DNA from: JACVRW01 sp963751105
GTDB lineage: Bacteria; Actinomycetota; Thermoleophilia; Solirubrobacterales; Thermoleophilaceae
Length of the DNA: 64,000 bases
Direction: 5' to 3'
NCBI GenBank assembly: GCA_963751105.1
Contig: CAVVTG010000002.1
Coordinates: forward strand, 2,666,001-2,730,000
Below, piece after piece: positions 18,273 to 27,586 of this stretch. Position 1 is the stretch's first letter. Each line of letters starts with the position of its first letter. Below the pieces are notes generated by a model that saw nothing but the letters and a program-made list of their open reading frames with translations, was not told the DNA's origin and made no database searches. The position numbers and the translations under genes are program-made.

Positions 18273-20462
18273 CTAGCCGGGCCGAACCCCGATGGTGCGC
18301 TGGCGCTCCCTGAACGCCTGCACACGCTGGGCGTTCAGTGCGTCGATCGACTCCAGGAAGCTGCCCTGGTCGTAGCCGTCGACGGCGATCAGGCTCACCG
18401 GCAGCCCACGTTTGCGAGCACACTCACGAGCCCGCCCGATGAGGACCTTGTCGGTCTGGAACGGCTCATTGGCCGGCAGCCGGGGCGGGAACAGATCGGC
18501 CCAGTGGTTGAGCATGAGGAACGGGCTCGACTCGTCGCCCCGGTAGCGCTTGCAGCGCAGCTGATTCACCTTCTTCGCGCCCAGCGGGGTGTCCTGGACG
18601 AACGAGAAGCCGTCCTGATACCACGGGACCGTGCCGTCGGCGTCCTTCTCGGTGAAGACCACGACCCGCTTGTTTCTGCGCACCAGGCCTCCCAGCGTGG
18701 GCAGCGGCTCGTCCCGGTCGAGCGTGGCCACGTACCGGGTGAGCTTCGCCCGGTCGAAGACCTTCTCGATCTCCTCGGGAGGCACGTAGGGCTCGATGAA
18801 GAGGATCACCACCTCGCCACGCCTCTCCTCGAGGAACTCACGGATCTGGTTGAGCGAATCGACCATCGGGGTTGCGCCCAGCTCGCAGGTGGTGTGGCAG
18901 AGCCATACGTCGCGCTCGCCCTTGGTGTCTCCCGCTCCGAGCCTCCCGGCCAGGCGCTCGGCCGCCTGGAGCACGGGCCCCGGAAGGGCCGCCGCCACGC
19001 GATTGCGGCTGCGGCCCTCGGCCTCGAAGTCCGTGCGCACCTTGCCGTTGGCCGCCTTCACGCCCCAGTGCGGGTCGATCAGGAAGAGCCGGATCCCGTC
19101 GTCGAGCTGGCGCTTGATCGTGCGCCTCTGGTTCGAGATGAACCAGCCGGGACTGTCGGCGGCCGAGAACGAGTTGTGCGTGCCGCCGAACACCACCTCG
19201 TTCAGCGGCAGCTCGCACAGGGAGATGGATCCGTTGCACGCGCGGGTGGAGCTGACCTGACGGGTCGACTGCGCCGGCTCGTCCGAGTCGGTGGCGATCA
19301 GCACCAGCCCGACCACGGCCGCCACGCAGATGAGGCCGGCCGCGCCGGCCACGACGAAGGCGCGCCGGCGGGTGCTCTCGTGCTCCTCGCGGGCCACCCC
19401 GCCACGCTGGAGCAGAACCAGCAGCTCGCTGGTGCCGAAGAAGACGAGATAGGCACCGGCGAGGATCGCCGCCAGCTGGACCGTGAGGGTGGGGTTGAGC
19501 ACCACCAGCACGCCGAGCAAGATGGCTCCGGCACCGCGCAGGGCGAGCCCCCAGGTGGTCTTCGGACGCCGGGTGATGCGGTTGCGCAGGCGTTCGGTGG
19601 GGCGTTGGACGTCCTCGGGATCGAGCGCCGCCGCGGCCGCCCCGATCACCAGTCCCCCGAGGGCGAGCAGGAAGGCTCCGGCTACGAGGTCGGCCAGGAA
19701 GGCGTCGAGGATGCCGGCCACCGCGTCGCGCACCTCGGTGTCGGTCAACTCGTCCTCGCCCACCACACCGGCCAGCGTTCGCGCTCGCAGCACCAACAGC
19801 GTCACCGCCAGGAGCACCCCCACGGCCCCCACCGCCACCCCCGTACGGAGCACCGCGATGCGACGGTCGCGAGCCAGGGCGATGGCCCCCACGAACGCCG
19901 CGAGCGCGAGCAGCGGCAGCACGATGCCGAGCACCCGCACGGAGTCGGCCACCGCCAGCGTCTGGCCGGCGAACTCGCGCCGGCGCAGCGTCACGAGCGT
20001 CGCGTCGAGATCCTTCGGCACCTCCTTCGCCAGGTTCGGCGACACCGACCGCAGCGCGAAGCGTACGAGCTCGGCTGAATCGGAGATGTCGAACAGGGCG
20101 TTCTTCTTGTCGCGCACGAAGAAGACCTTGTTGGCCTCCACGGCGGCCTGGCGAAACACGCGGCGGAAGGGCGCCGACTGGAGCACCACGTCGGTGACCG
20201 ACTCCAGTAGTGGGCGGGCCGCGGTGAGGTCCGTGGACCCCCGGTCGATCAGGTTGACCACGATCTCCCGCCGGATGACCTTACGCACGCCGTCGTCCTC
20301 GAGGGCCACCAGTGCGCGGTCGGCGAACGCGTCCTGGTTGATGACCTCGCTCCGGGCGTAGAAGGCGATCGTGCCGACGAACAGGAGCAGGGCGCCGAGC
20401 AGGACGAGGGCGCCGCTCGCGATCGAGCGGGAACTGCCGCGCGCGGAAAGGTTGCCGGTCAT
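18273..20462 (-). CDS. PI-PLC-like phosphodiesterase with polytopic membrane N-terminus
   Basis: A 729-residue protein. The first about 395 residues contain a signal-anchor, an extracytoplasmic segment of about 140 residues and about seven membrane helices. The C-terminal part resembles the PLC-like phosphodiesterase (X) barrel: ELPLNEVVFGGTHNSFSA with a candidate catalytic His near 428, RLFLIDPHW, and a second His in LCHTTC near 522. Bacterial PI-PLC uses two histidines placed this way. It may cleave phosphoinositides or other glycerophospholipids at the outer membrane face. The combination with this membrane domain is not one I recognise. Convergent with hemQ. Confidence 0.65.
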   Translation of the reverse strand: MTGNLSARGSSRSIASGALVLLGALLLFVGTIAFYARSEVINQDAFADRALVALEDDGVRKVIRREIVVNLIDRGSTDLTAARPLLESVTDVVLQSAPFRRVFRQAAVEANKVFFVRDKKNALFDISDSAELVRFALRSVSPNLAKEVPKDLDATLVTLRRREFAGQTLAVADSVRVLGIVLPLLALAAFVGAIALARDRRIAVLRTGVAVGAVGVLLAVTLLVLRARTLAGVVGEDELTDTEVRDAVAGILDAFLADLVAGAFLLALGGLVIGAAAAALDPEDVQRPTERLRNRITRRPKTTWGLALRGAGAILLGVLVVLNPTLTVQLAAILAGAYLVFFGTSELLVLLQRGGVAREEHESTRRRAFVVAGAAGLICVAAVVGLVLIATDSDEPAQSTRQVSSTRACNGSISLCELPLNEVVFGGTHNSFSAADSPGWFISNQRRTIKRQLDDGIRLFLIDPHWGVKAANGKVRTDFEAEGRSRNRVAAALPGPVLQAAERLAGRLGAGDTKGERDVWLCHTTCELGATPMVDSLNQIREFLEERRGEVVILFIEPYVPPEEIEKVFDRAKLTRYVATLDRDEPLPTLGGLVRRNKRVVVFTEKDADGTVPWYQDGFSFVQDTPLGAKKVNQLRCKRYRGDESSPFLMLNHWADLFPPRLPANEPFQTDKVLIGRARECARKRGLPVSLIAVDGYDQGSFLESIDALNAQRVQAFRERQRTIGVRPG

Positions 20463-20483
20463 GGGCGCCGCGCCGTAGGGTAC

Positions 20484-20499
20484 GAGACCGCTTGGTCTC
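20484..20499. promoter_or_regulatory. Perfect inverted repeat GAGACC-GCTT-GGTCTC
   Basis: A 6-4-6 perfect inverted repeat between two divergent membrane protein genes. It straddles the TTG proposed as the start at 20492, so it is either an operator in the shared promoter or an RNA hairpin hiding the start codon. Confidence 0.35.
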
Positions 20500-21262
20500 G
20501 CTGGCTCAGGTCATTCTGGAAATCGAGGGCGAAGAGGGTTTCCTCTCGGCGCAGGGCACCCGCTCGGGCGTGATCATGCTCGCGACCACGCTGCTCTCGT
20601 TCCTGGTCATTCGCGTGAGCACGCGGCTGATGCGCACCGACAAGGTGCCATGGTGGCCCGGCAGCATCGTGAGCGAGGGCGGCCTGCACGTGCACCATCA
20701 CGTCTTCGGGATCATCATCATGCTGCTGGCGGGCTTCGTCCTGGCGCTCCAGCCGGGCGAGCCCTGGTTCGAGATCATCGCCGGTCTGTTCGGCGTGGGT
20801 GCCGGGCTCACCCTCGACGAGTTCGCCCTGTGGCTGCACCTGGAGGACGTCTACTGGGCCGAGACCGGCCGCCAGTCGGTCGACGCCGTCCTGATCGCGT
20901 GCCTCGTGGGCGGCCTCGTGCTGCTCGGCTTCCTGCCCTTCAGCACCGACGACAGCGCTCCCGGAATCATCGTCACCTTGGTGGTGATCCTGGCCGTCGC
21001 GGGCCTGGCGATCTTCAAGGGCAAGGTCTTCATGGGCCTTGCCGGGGTCCTGTTCCCGCTGGTCGGCATCATCGGCGCAATACGGCTGGCCAAGCCCGAC
21101 TCGCCCTGGGCTCGGCGCTTCTACAAGCCGGGCAGCAGGAAGCTCGCGCGCTCCGAGGTGCGCTACGAGCGGCACACCCGTCGCTACCAGCGCTTCCAGG
21201 ACCAGATCGCCGGAGCGCCCACGGCCGACCACCCATCGGACTCCAAGGAAGCGGGCGTCTGA
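20492..21262 (+). CDS. Polytopic membrane protein of unknown function
   Basis: I do not recognise this family. The 256-residue protein has about six membrane segments. A run of histidines in EGGLHVHHHVFG faces an acidic set in LTLDEFALWLHLEDVYWAE two helices later, a pattern that suggests a metal site in the membrane. The C-terminal 50 residues are hydrophilic and basic. The TTG at 20492 is the first usable start; no ATG or GTG lies nearby upstream. Divergent from the PI-PLC-like gene with only 29 bp between the starts, so shared control is likely. Confidence 0.6.
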   Translation: MVSLAQVILEIEGEEGFLSAQGTRSGVIMLATTLLSFLVIRVSTRLMRTDKVPWWPGSIVSEGGLHVHHHVFGIIIMLLAGFVLALQPGEPWFEIIAGLFGVGAGLTLDEFALWLHLEDVYWAETGRQSVDAVLIACLVGGLVLLGFLPFSTDDSAPGIIVTLVVILAVAGLAIFKGKVFMGLAGVLFPLVGIIGAIRLAKPDSPWARRFYKPGSRKLARSEVRYERHTRRYQRFQDQIAGAPTADHPSDSKEAGV

Positions 21263-21319
21263 ACGATCCCCGGTAGACGTGAGCACCGGCAGAAACTAAC
21301 CGGGTTCGAGGACCGAGGG

Positions 21320-21335
21320 TGGCGCGAAAGCGCCA
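21320..21335. terminator. GC hairpin between convergent genes
   Basis: TGGCGC-GAAA-GCGCCA forms a six-pair stem closed by a stable GNRA-type tetraloop in the 77-bp gap between the convergent genes ending at 21262 and 21340. There is no U-run, so if it ends transcription it does so as a GC hairpin working in both directions. Confidence 0.4.
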
Positions 21336-21339
21336 GTCC

Positions 21340-22761
21340 CTAACGCGTGGCCGGCTGCTCCTGCTGAGCCGCTGCCAGCAGCTCCTCGAAGCTGCAGAGC
21401 TTGACGCGCGGGCGGCCGTGGGGTTCTCCGGCGGCCTTCTCGGCTTCGTCGATGGCCAGCCAGCCGTCGTAGGAGACGGCGTCGGGACGCCGTTCGGCCA
21501 CGAGCTGATCGAGCGAGTCGCGGTCGGGATCGGCGGGGTCGAGCAGGCGCCCGGCGTCGAGGTCCTCGAGGAGGAGCTCCACCGTCTCCGCGGCGTCGCG
21601 CTTGTTGGTGCCGATGATCCCGGTGGGCCCGCGCTTGATCCAGCCCGTCACGTACTGGCCCGTGACCGGCCCGCCCTCGCCGGACACCACCCGGCCCCGG
21701 TCGTTGGGAATCACGGCCCGGCGCTCGTCGAAGGGCAGCCCCTCGAGCGGGGTGCCGCGGTAGCCGATCGAGCGGAACACGAGCCCGCAGGCGATCTCCT
21801 CCGAGGTGTCCTTGGGCCGCGGCCGGATCTGGCCCGAGTCGTCGTGGGCCAGCTCGTTGTGACCGATCCGGATGCCCTCCACGCGCTCCTCGCCCATGAT
21901 CTCGAGCGGAGAGACGAGGAAGCGCAGCACGATGCGGCGGTGCTTGCCCTGCAGGGGGCGCTGCGCGTACTCGTGCACGATCTTCACGTTCTTCTTCGCC
22001 GTGTTGTGAGCGGCATCCGACTCGATGAAGGCGCGCGACAGCGGGTCGAGCTCGACCTCGCCCGGATCGACGTACAGGTCGGCGTGGGTCATGGCGCCCA
22101 GCTCGAGCAGCTCGGGGTTGGTGAAGGCCGCCTGGGCCGGGCCGCGCCGGCCGAGCACGAAGATCTCGCGCACCTTGGACTCGGCCAGCGCCTCCAGGGC
22201 GTGATCGGCCACGTCGGTCGCTCTGAGCTCCTCGGGGGTCAGGGCCAGCATGCGGGCCACGTCGGCGGCCACGTTGCCGTTACCCACCACCACCGCGCTC
22301 TCGGCCGAGAGGTCGAACTCCAGGTCGCGGTAGTCGGGATGGCCGTTGTACCAGGCCACGAACTCGGTCGCCGCCCAGCTCCCGGGCAGATCCTCCCCCG
22401 GGATCCCCATCCGCCGGTCGGTCTGGGCCCCCACCGCGTAGATCACCGCGTGGTAGCGGTCGGTCAGGTCATCGTGGGTGATGTCCCGGCCGAGCTCCAC
22501 GTTGCCGTAGAAGCGAAAGCCCGGCTGCTTCGCGATCTTCTCGTAGACCCGCGAGACGGCCTTGATGTTCGGGTGGTCGGGCGCCACACCACCGCGCACC
22601 AGACCCCACGGCGTCGGCAGCCGGTCGAACACGTCAACCTCGACCCGCAGGTCGGGATGCGACTTCGAGTTGAACAACGCCCCGGCCGCATAGAAACCCG
22701 ACGGCCCGGAGCCGACGATCGCTACGCGAAGCGGAATCTCAGGGGTGCCGATCGTTGCCAT
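21340..22761 (-). CDS. fprA: FAD-dependent NADPH-ferredoxin reductase
   Basis: A 473-residue adrenodoxin-reductase-type flavoprotein like mycobacterial FprA, moving electrons between NADPH and ferredoxin for P450s or iron-sulfur enzymes. It has the FAD motif VGSGPSGFYAA near 16-26, the family block DRLPTPWGLVRGGVAPDHP, the NADP-binding motif VVGNGNVAADVAR, and the C-terminal GWIKRGPTGIIGTNK that contacts FAD. Length matches the family. Start is ATG at 22761. No P450 or ferredoxin gene is close by. Confidence 0.92.
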   Translation of the reverse strand: MATIGTPEIPLRVAIVGSGPSGFYAAGALFNSKSHPDLRVEVDVFDRLPTPWGLVRGGVAPDHPNIKAVSRVYEKIAKQPGFRFYGNVELGRDITHDDLTDRYHAVIYAVGAQTDRRMGIPGEDLPGSWAATEFVAWYNGHPDYRDLEFDLSAESAVVVGNGNVAADVARMLALTPEELRATDVADHALEALAESKVREIFVLGRRGPAQAAFTNPELLELGAMTHADLYVDPGEVELDPLSRAFIESDAAHNTAKKNVKIVHEYAQRPLQGKHRRIVLRFLVSPLEIMGEERVEGIRIGHNELAHDDSGQIRPRPKDTSEEIACGLVFRSIGYRGTPLEGLPFDERRAVIPNDRGRVVSGEGGPVTGQYVTGWIKRGPTGIIGTNKRDAAETVELLLEDLDAGRLLDPADPDRDSLDQLVAERRPDAVSYDGWLAIDEAEKAAGEPHGRPRVKLCSFEELLAAAQQEQPATR

Positions 22762-22812
22762 GAAGCTGCGCCGGACCCCGCCGAGGGGCCGGGCCGGGCC
22801 AGCTTCGCGACT

Positions 22813-23118
22813 CTAGCGATCGGCCTCTTCCTCGTCGCCCATGACGAGATCGATGGCCGACACGGTCTCCACGGGCTTGACGACGACCGCCTCGTCAGCC
22901 GGCGCTTCGGCCTCCTCCGCGGCGGGTTGCTCGAGCGGGACGGACGCCAGGGGCGGCTGAGGGGCCACCAGCTCGACGGACGGCGCGGGCTGGACCTCCG
23001 GCTCGGGCTCGGGCTCAACCTCGACGACCGGCTCGGACGCAACTTCGACAATCGGCTCAGGCTCTATCTCGACCACCGGCTCGGACTCGGGCTCCACGAC
23101 CGGCTCCACCTCGACCAC
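22813..23118 (-). pseudogene. Displaced acidic repeat tail of the RDD protein
   Basis: This stretch encodes repeats of the type EPVVE and EPEP and ends DLVMGDEEEADR. It continues the C-terminal repeat of the RDD protein but in another frame. A missing base at about 23119 (GACCACGG where neighbouring repeats read GACCACCGG) explains the split. Restoring it would give one protein of about 299 residues. I do not think it is translated separately, although an internal ATG exists at 23118. Confidence 0.6.
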
Positions 23119-23711
23119 GGCTCCGGCTCCGGCTCAGGCTCGGCCTCCACGACCGGCTCCACCTCCGGCTCAGCCTCCACAACCGGCGCGGGCTCGGGCT
23201 CGGAGGGCAGCTCGGGCAGCGTCACCGCGGACACGGCAGCCGGCGCGGGTGCGGCCGGGGCCGGCCGGGCAGCCGCGTCCACCACGACCGTTCCGCCGGC
23301 CAGATCGCCGAGACGCTGCCGGCGCTCGCCGGTGACCAGCATCACGATCAGGCCGACCAGATAGAGAGCGATGCCGTCGACCACCCGCAGGATCGTCCGC
23401 ACGAAGATCTCTCGCATGCCGGCGTGGCCGCCGTCGGCTCGGACCACGCGAAGCTTCATCAGCCGCTTGCCGATCGTCTGCCCGCCACCGGACTCGCAGG
23501 CGAAGTAGTAATAGAGCGCCCAGCCCAGCAGGATCACGTCCAGGGCCGGGGTGAACTCCACCTCGCCGCCGTTCAGGGCACCGGCCACGAAACCGATCAG
23601 GGCGGCGCCCGCACCGAGCACGACCAGGTCGATGAGAGCGGCCAGCACACGACGGTTGTCGAGCCGCGGGCCGGACGCGGGAAGAGCGGATGCATGGGCG
23701 ATGGCGTTCAT
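23064..23711 (-). CDS. RDD family membrane protein, tail altered by frameshift
   Basis: A 215-residue protein. Residues about 20-145 are the RDD domain with three membrane helices: LDNRRVLAALIDLVVLGAG at the start, the GGGQTIGKRLMKLRVV core, and ERRQRLGDLAGGTVVVD at the end. RDD proteins are integral membrane proteins, some linked to Na+/H+ exchange, but the role here is unknown. After the domain the chain enters Pro/Ala and EPEP repeats, then switches to an odd WSRWSRSW sequence caused by a single-base deletion near 23119. The membrane domain is intact either way. Confidence 0.75.
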   Translation of the reverse strand: MNAIAHASALPASGPRLDNRRVLAALIDLVVLGAGAALIGFVAGALNGGEVEFTPALDVILLGWALYYYFACESGGGQTIGKRLMKLRVVRADGGHAGMREIFVRTILRVVDGIALYLVGLIVMLVTGERRQRLGDLAGGTVVVDAAARPAPAAPAPAAVSAVTLPELPSEPEPAPVVEAEPEVEPVVEAEPEPEPEPWSRWSRSWSPSPSRWSR

Positions 23712-23797
23712 CCGACCTTCGATCGGCGCCTGCCGCGCATCCTTGACCCGTTGCCCTGAACTCCGGACGGTTCGCGAAACGGCAATGATCCGCCCCC

Positions 23798-25312
23798 GTG
23801 GAGCGAGTGGCCGTGATCGACATGGGTTCGAACTCGTGGCGCCTGGTGGTCTACGGCTACGAGCCGGGCACGCCGTGGTGGAGCCTCGTCGACGAGATCC
23901 GGGAGCCGGTACGGGTCAGCGCCGGGATGGCCGAGGAGGGCGCGATCCGGCCCGAGCGCTTCGAGCTCGCTCTGCACACCGCGGCGGTGTTCTCGGCCTT
24001 CTGCCGCGCCTCGGGGGTCGACGAGATCGAGGCCGTGGCCACCAGCGCGATCCGCGACGCCCGCAACGGCCCCGACCTGCTCGAACGCATCCACGAGCAC
24101 AGCGGGCTCGTGCCGCGGGTGATCAGCGGCGGCGAGGAGGCGCGCTACGGGAGCCTGGCCGTCACCAACTCCACCACCATCGAGGACGGCCTTGGGCTCG
24201 ACATGGGCGGCGGCAGCATCCAGGCCATCCGCATCGAGCAACGCGAGATGGTCGACTCGATCTCGCGCCCGCTCGGCTCGGTGCGGGTGAGCGAGGACTT
24301 TCTCCCGGGCGAGAAGGCCACCGGCAAGGCGCAGAAGGCCCTGCGCCGTCACGTGGCCGACGAGCTCGGCGGCGTGGAATGGTGGGAGGGCGGCGGGCGG
24401 CTCGTGGGCACCGGCGGGACGATCCGCAACCTGGCCTCGGCCGCGATGAAGCGGCTCGACCTGCCCGACATCGACGTACAGGGCTTCCTGCTCACACAGG
24501 ACGCCGTGGAGGAGCTGATCGACGAGCTGGCGAGCCGGCCCGCCTCCAAGCGCGGAAACGTGAGGGGCATCAAGCCCGACCGCGGAGACGTGATCCTCGG
24601 CGGCGCCCTGGTGCTGGCCGCGGCCATGGAGACCGGCGGATTCGAGGCGGTCGAGGTGACCGAGGCCGGGCTGCGGGAGGGCATCTTCTTCGAGCGCCTG
24701 CTCGGCGAGCGCCGGCTGTTCGACGACCTGCGAACCGAGTCCGTCGAGAACCTCGCACATCGCTTCGTGCACGACCCCGGGCACGTCCACCACGTGGCCG
24801 CGCTCTCGCTGCAGATGTTCGACGGCCTGGCGGCCGCGGGACTGCACGACTACGGCGCGCTCGAGCGCGAGCTGCTCTGGGCAGCGTGCATCCTGCACGA
24901 CATCGGCACCGCGATCGACTACGACGACCACCACCGGCACTCCCACTACCTGATCCTCAACGCCGGCCTGCCCGGCTTCACCCCTCGCGAGCTCGTGCTG
25001 ATCGGGCTGATCGCGCGCTATCACCGCAAGGGAGAGCCGGACGCCTCGGAGCTGGGCGACCTCGCGGAGAAGGGGGACGGCCGGCGGCTGCTGCTGCTGT
25101 GCGCGATCATCCGTCTGGCCGAGCAGTTCGAGCGCAGCCGCGACCGCTCGATCGGCAGCGTGAGCGTCGCCACGGCCAACGGCACGGTGGAGCTCCGCCC
25201 CGTCACCGACTCCGGCGGCGACCCGAGCGTGCCCGTCTGGGCCGCCCGGCGCAACGCCGACCTGCTGGCCGGCGCCGTGGAGCGACCGGTGGACGTGACC
25301 GACCCGGCCTGA
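23798..25312 (+). CDS. ppx: Ppx/GppA family phosphatase with HD domain
   Basis: A 504-residue protein that hydrolyses polyphosphate or (p)ppGpp-type phosphates. The actin-like ATPase-fold half begins with VAVIDMGSNSWRLVVY (phosphate 1 motif) and contains GLDMGGGSIQ near 140 and VGTGGTIRNLA near 205. The C-terminal half is an HD domain with HHVAALSLQMFD and ILHDIGTAIDYDDHHRHS as likely metal ligands. This is the long form like E. coli Ppx. The start is GTG at 23798. Exopolyphosphatase is the safer name; a GppA role cannot be excluded. Confidence 0.85.
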   Translation: MERVAVIDMGSNSWRLVVYGYEPGTPWWSLVDEIREPVRVSAGMAEEGAIRPERFELALHTAAVFSAFCRASGVDEIEAVATSAIRDARNGPDLLERIHEHSGLVPRVISGGEEARYGSLAVTNSTTIEDGLGLDMGGGSIQAIRIEQREMVDSISRPLGSVRVSEDFLPGEKATGKAQKALRRHVADELGGVEWWEGGGRLVGTGGTIRNLASAAMKRLDLPDIDVQGFLLTQDAVEELIDELASRPASKRGNVRGIKPDRGDVILGGALVLAAAMETGGFEAVEVTEAGLREGIFFERLLGERRLFDDLRTESVENLAHRFVHDPGHVHHVAALSLQMFDGLAAAGLHDYGALERELLWAACILHDIGTAIDYDDHHRHSHYLILNAGLPGFTPRELVLIGLIARYHRKGEPDASELGDLAEKGDGRRLLLLCAIIRLAEQFERSRDRSIGSVSVATANGTVELRPVTDSGGDPSVPVWAARRNADLLAGAVERPVDVTDPA

Positions 25313-25328
25313 GCCCGACGAGAGCCTT

Positions 25329-26141
25329 CTAGGCGAGCGTCGTCTCGAGCACGCCCAGCGTCGGCGCGCTGACCACGACCTCATCCCCCGCCGCGAGCCA
25401 CACCTTGGGCTCCCGCAGGCTGCCCACGCCCGCCGGGGTCCCCGTGGACACCACGTCGCCGGGTTCGAGGGTCATCAGCATCGAGAGGTAGGCCACCAGC
25501 GCCGGGATCGAGTGAACGAGGTCCGCAGTCGTGCCCTGCTGCATCCGCTCGCCGTTGAGGGTGAGCTCGAACTCGATCGCGTCGTGGGGGCCGGCCTCGT
25601 CGGGTGTGACCAGCGCCGGGCCGCACGGCGCCGAGCCGTCGAACACCTTGCCGGGCATCCACTGCGGCGTCTTGAACTGGTAATCGCGGGCGGACAGGTC
25701 GTTGAGAAGCATGTAGCCCGCGAGGTGGTCGAGTGCGTCCTCCTCGGCCACGTCCTTGGCCCGCCTGCCGATCACGAAGGCCACCTCGGCCTCGTAGTCG
25801 ACCCGGCTCCAGGCCGGCAGCTTCACCGTCGCGCCCGTGGGCACGATCGCGTTGGCGAACTTGGCGAAGAAGGTGGGCAGCGTCGGAGCTTCCTTGCCCT
25901 GCTCCTCGGCGTGCGCGTGGTAGTTCTGGCCGATGCAGACGAGCTTGCCCGGCCGCGCCAGCGGCGGCAGGAGGGTGACCTCGTCGAGCGGCAGGGCCTC
26001 GCCGCTCTCCTGGGGCGCCTCCGGCAATCCGCCGGCCACCAGGGAGTCGAGGCTGGGCGCCCCCTCGAGCGGATGCACGCGCTCGTCCCGCAGGACCGCG
26101 GCGGCCGGACCGGACTCGGTTTCGATGCTCACCACCCTCAT
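25329..26141 (-). CDS. Fumarylacetoacetate hydrolase family protein
   Basis: A 270-residue FAH-fold enzyme. The signature starts CIGQNYHAHAEEQG; metal ligands are expected in the YEAEVAFVIG segment (two Glu) and in LNDLSARDYQ (Asp), followed by the FDGSAPCGPALV and STGTPAGVG segments typical of the family. Members cleave C-C bonds of, or decarboxylate or tautomerise, 2,4-dioxo acids from aromatic catabolism. The substrate is not evident and no pathway genes adjoin it. Divergent from the ABC1 gene; TAGGCT lies 10 nt before the ATG. Confidence 0.82.
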   Translation of the reverse strand: MRVVSIETESGPAAAVLRDERVHPLEGAPSLDSLVAGGLPEAPQESGEALPLDEVTLLPPLARPGKLVCIGQNYHAHAEEQGKEAPTLPTFFAKFANAIVPTGATVKLPAWSRVDYEAEVAFVIGRRAKDVAEEDALDHLAGYMLLNDLSARDYQFKTPQWMPGKVFDGSAPCGPALVTPDEAGPHDAIEFELTLNGERMQQGTTADLVHSIPALVAYLSMLMTLEPGDVVSTGTPAGVGSLREPKVWLAAGDEVVVSAPTLGVLETTLA

Positions 26142-26174
26142 CGCGCGCCCAAGCCTATGCGTACCCTCAAAGCG

Positions 26175-27559
26175 ATGCCCAAGGACATGCCCAAGGGGAG
26201 AGTGCGACGAGCCGCCAAGGTCGGAAAGCTCGCCGGCGGTCAGGCCGCTCGCGGCTACGTGACCAAGGCGGCCAACCTCACCCGTGACGAGGAGGGCCGC
26301 CGGGCGGCCGCCGATCGTCGCCAGATGGAGGCCGCCGAGCAGATCTTCGACGTGCTCGGCCAGATGAAGGGTGCGGCCATGAAGGTCGGCCAGGTGGCGT
26401 CGTTCATCGACACCGGAGCCTTCCCCCCGAGTTCCAGGACCGCGTCCAGGCCAAGCTCGCCGAGCTGCGCGACTCGGCGCCGCGCGTTCCCTTCGAGCGG
26501 ATGAAGAAGCTCGTCGAGGACGACCTCGGCGAGAAGCTCGAGGACGTCTTCTCCGAGTTCGGGGAGGAGGCGGTGGCGGCAGCCTCGATCGGACAGGTGT
26601 ACCGAGCGCGCCTGCGAGACGACGGGCGCGAGGTGGCCGTCAAGGTGCAGTACCCAGGAGTGGGCCAGGCCGTGCGGGCGGACCTCCAGAACCTCGGGCT
26701 CATCATGCGGGTGGCCAAGCGCATCGCTCCGGGGATGGACGCCAAGGCGATGACGGCGGAGATCAAAGAACGGCTCACCGACGAGCTCGACTACGAGCAC
26801 GAGGCGCAGCAGCACAGGGCCTTCGCCCGCAGCTGGCGCGGGCATCCGTTCATCTACGTGCCGGCGGTGGTCACGGAGCTCTGCACCGAGCACGTGCTGG
26901 TGACCGAGTGGGTCGAGGGCATCGGCTTCGAGGAGGTGCGCGAGCTGGATGACGCCACCGTCGACCGCTTCGGCGAGATCGTGTTCCGCTTCTTCTTCGG
27001 CTCGCTCTACCGCAACGGACACTTCTCCGGCGACCCCCACCCGGGCAACTACCGGCTGATGGACGACGGACGGGTGGCGTTCATCGACTTCGGCATGTCG
27101 AAGCGGGTGGCGCGCGAGGACATCGACGCCGAGATCGAGGCGATGCGGCTGGCCATGGACGGTGACGTCGAGGGCCTTCACCGCCAGCTGGGAGCGATGG
27201 GCTTCTTCGACCCCGACGACCCGGAGGTCACCCCGGAGGCCGTCTTCGACCACTTCCACGACGTGACCGCCTGGTACATCGAGGACCGCGAGGTGACGAT
27301 CGACCGGGAGCTGGTGGCCCAGGTCCTGATCGACTTCGGCGACCCCCGCTCGCGCCATTGGCAGCTCATGAAGCGGGAGACGATGCCGCCCCAGTCGATG
27401 CTGGCCCGTCGCATGGAGGCGCTCACCCTCGGCGTGCTCGGGCAGCTGGGCGCCACGGCGAACTGGCACCGCATCGGCCGCGAGTGGCTGTTCGGCGACC
27501 CACCGTCCACGGAGCTCGGGGGCCTCGAGGAGCCGTTTCACGACAAGGCCGCGGCGTAG
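26175..27559 (+). pseudogene. ABC1/UbiB family kinase, frameshifted
   Basis: Atypical protein-kinase-like protein of the ABC1/ADCK/UbiB family, about 461 residues once repaired. The N-terminal KxGQ motif (MKVGQVASF), Ala-rich loop AAASIGQVYRA, GREVAVKVQYPG with the kinase lysine, DPHPGNYRL and IDFGMS are all present. The first 85 codons are in one frame and the rest in the next: the run of six C at 26423-26428 needs a seventh to give AFPPEFQDRV. A homopolymer error is the likely cause. Lipid or quinone-linked roles are known for the family. TACCCT (26162-26167) lies 7 nt before the ATG. Confidence 0.8.
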
Positions 27560-27586
27560 GCAGGCCAGCGCCTAGGCTGGGTCCCG

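Noticed and set aside
22980..23200. CRISPR-like or satellite repeat
   Set aside because: The repeats are short, tandem, without spacers, and encode the acidic EPVVE tail of the RDD protein.
21319..23364. Open frame of 681 codons opposite fprA and the RDD gene
   Set aside because: Shadow frame; ends in repeats that are the reverse of the EPVVE repeats.
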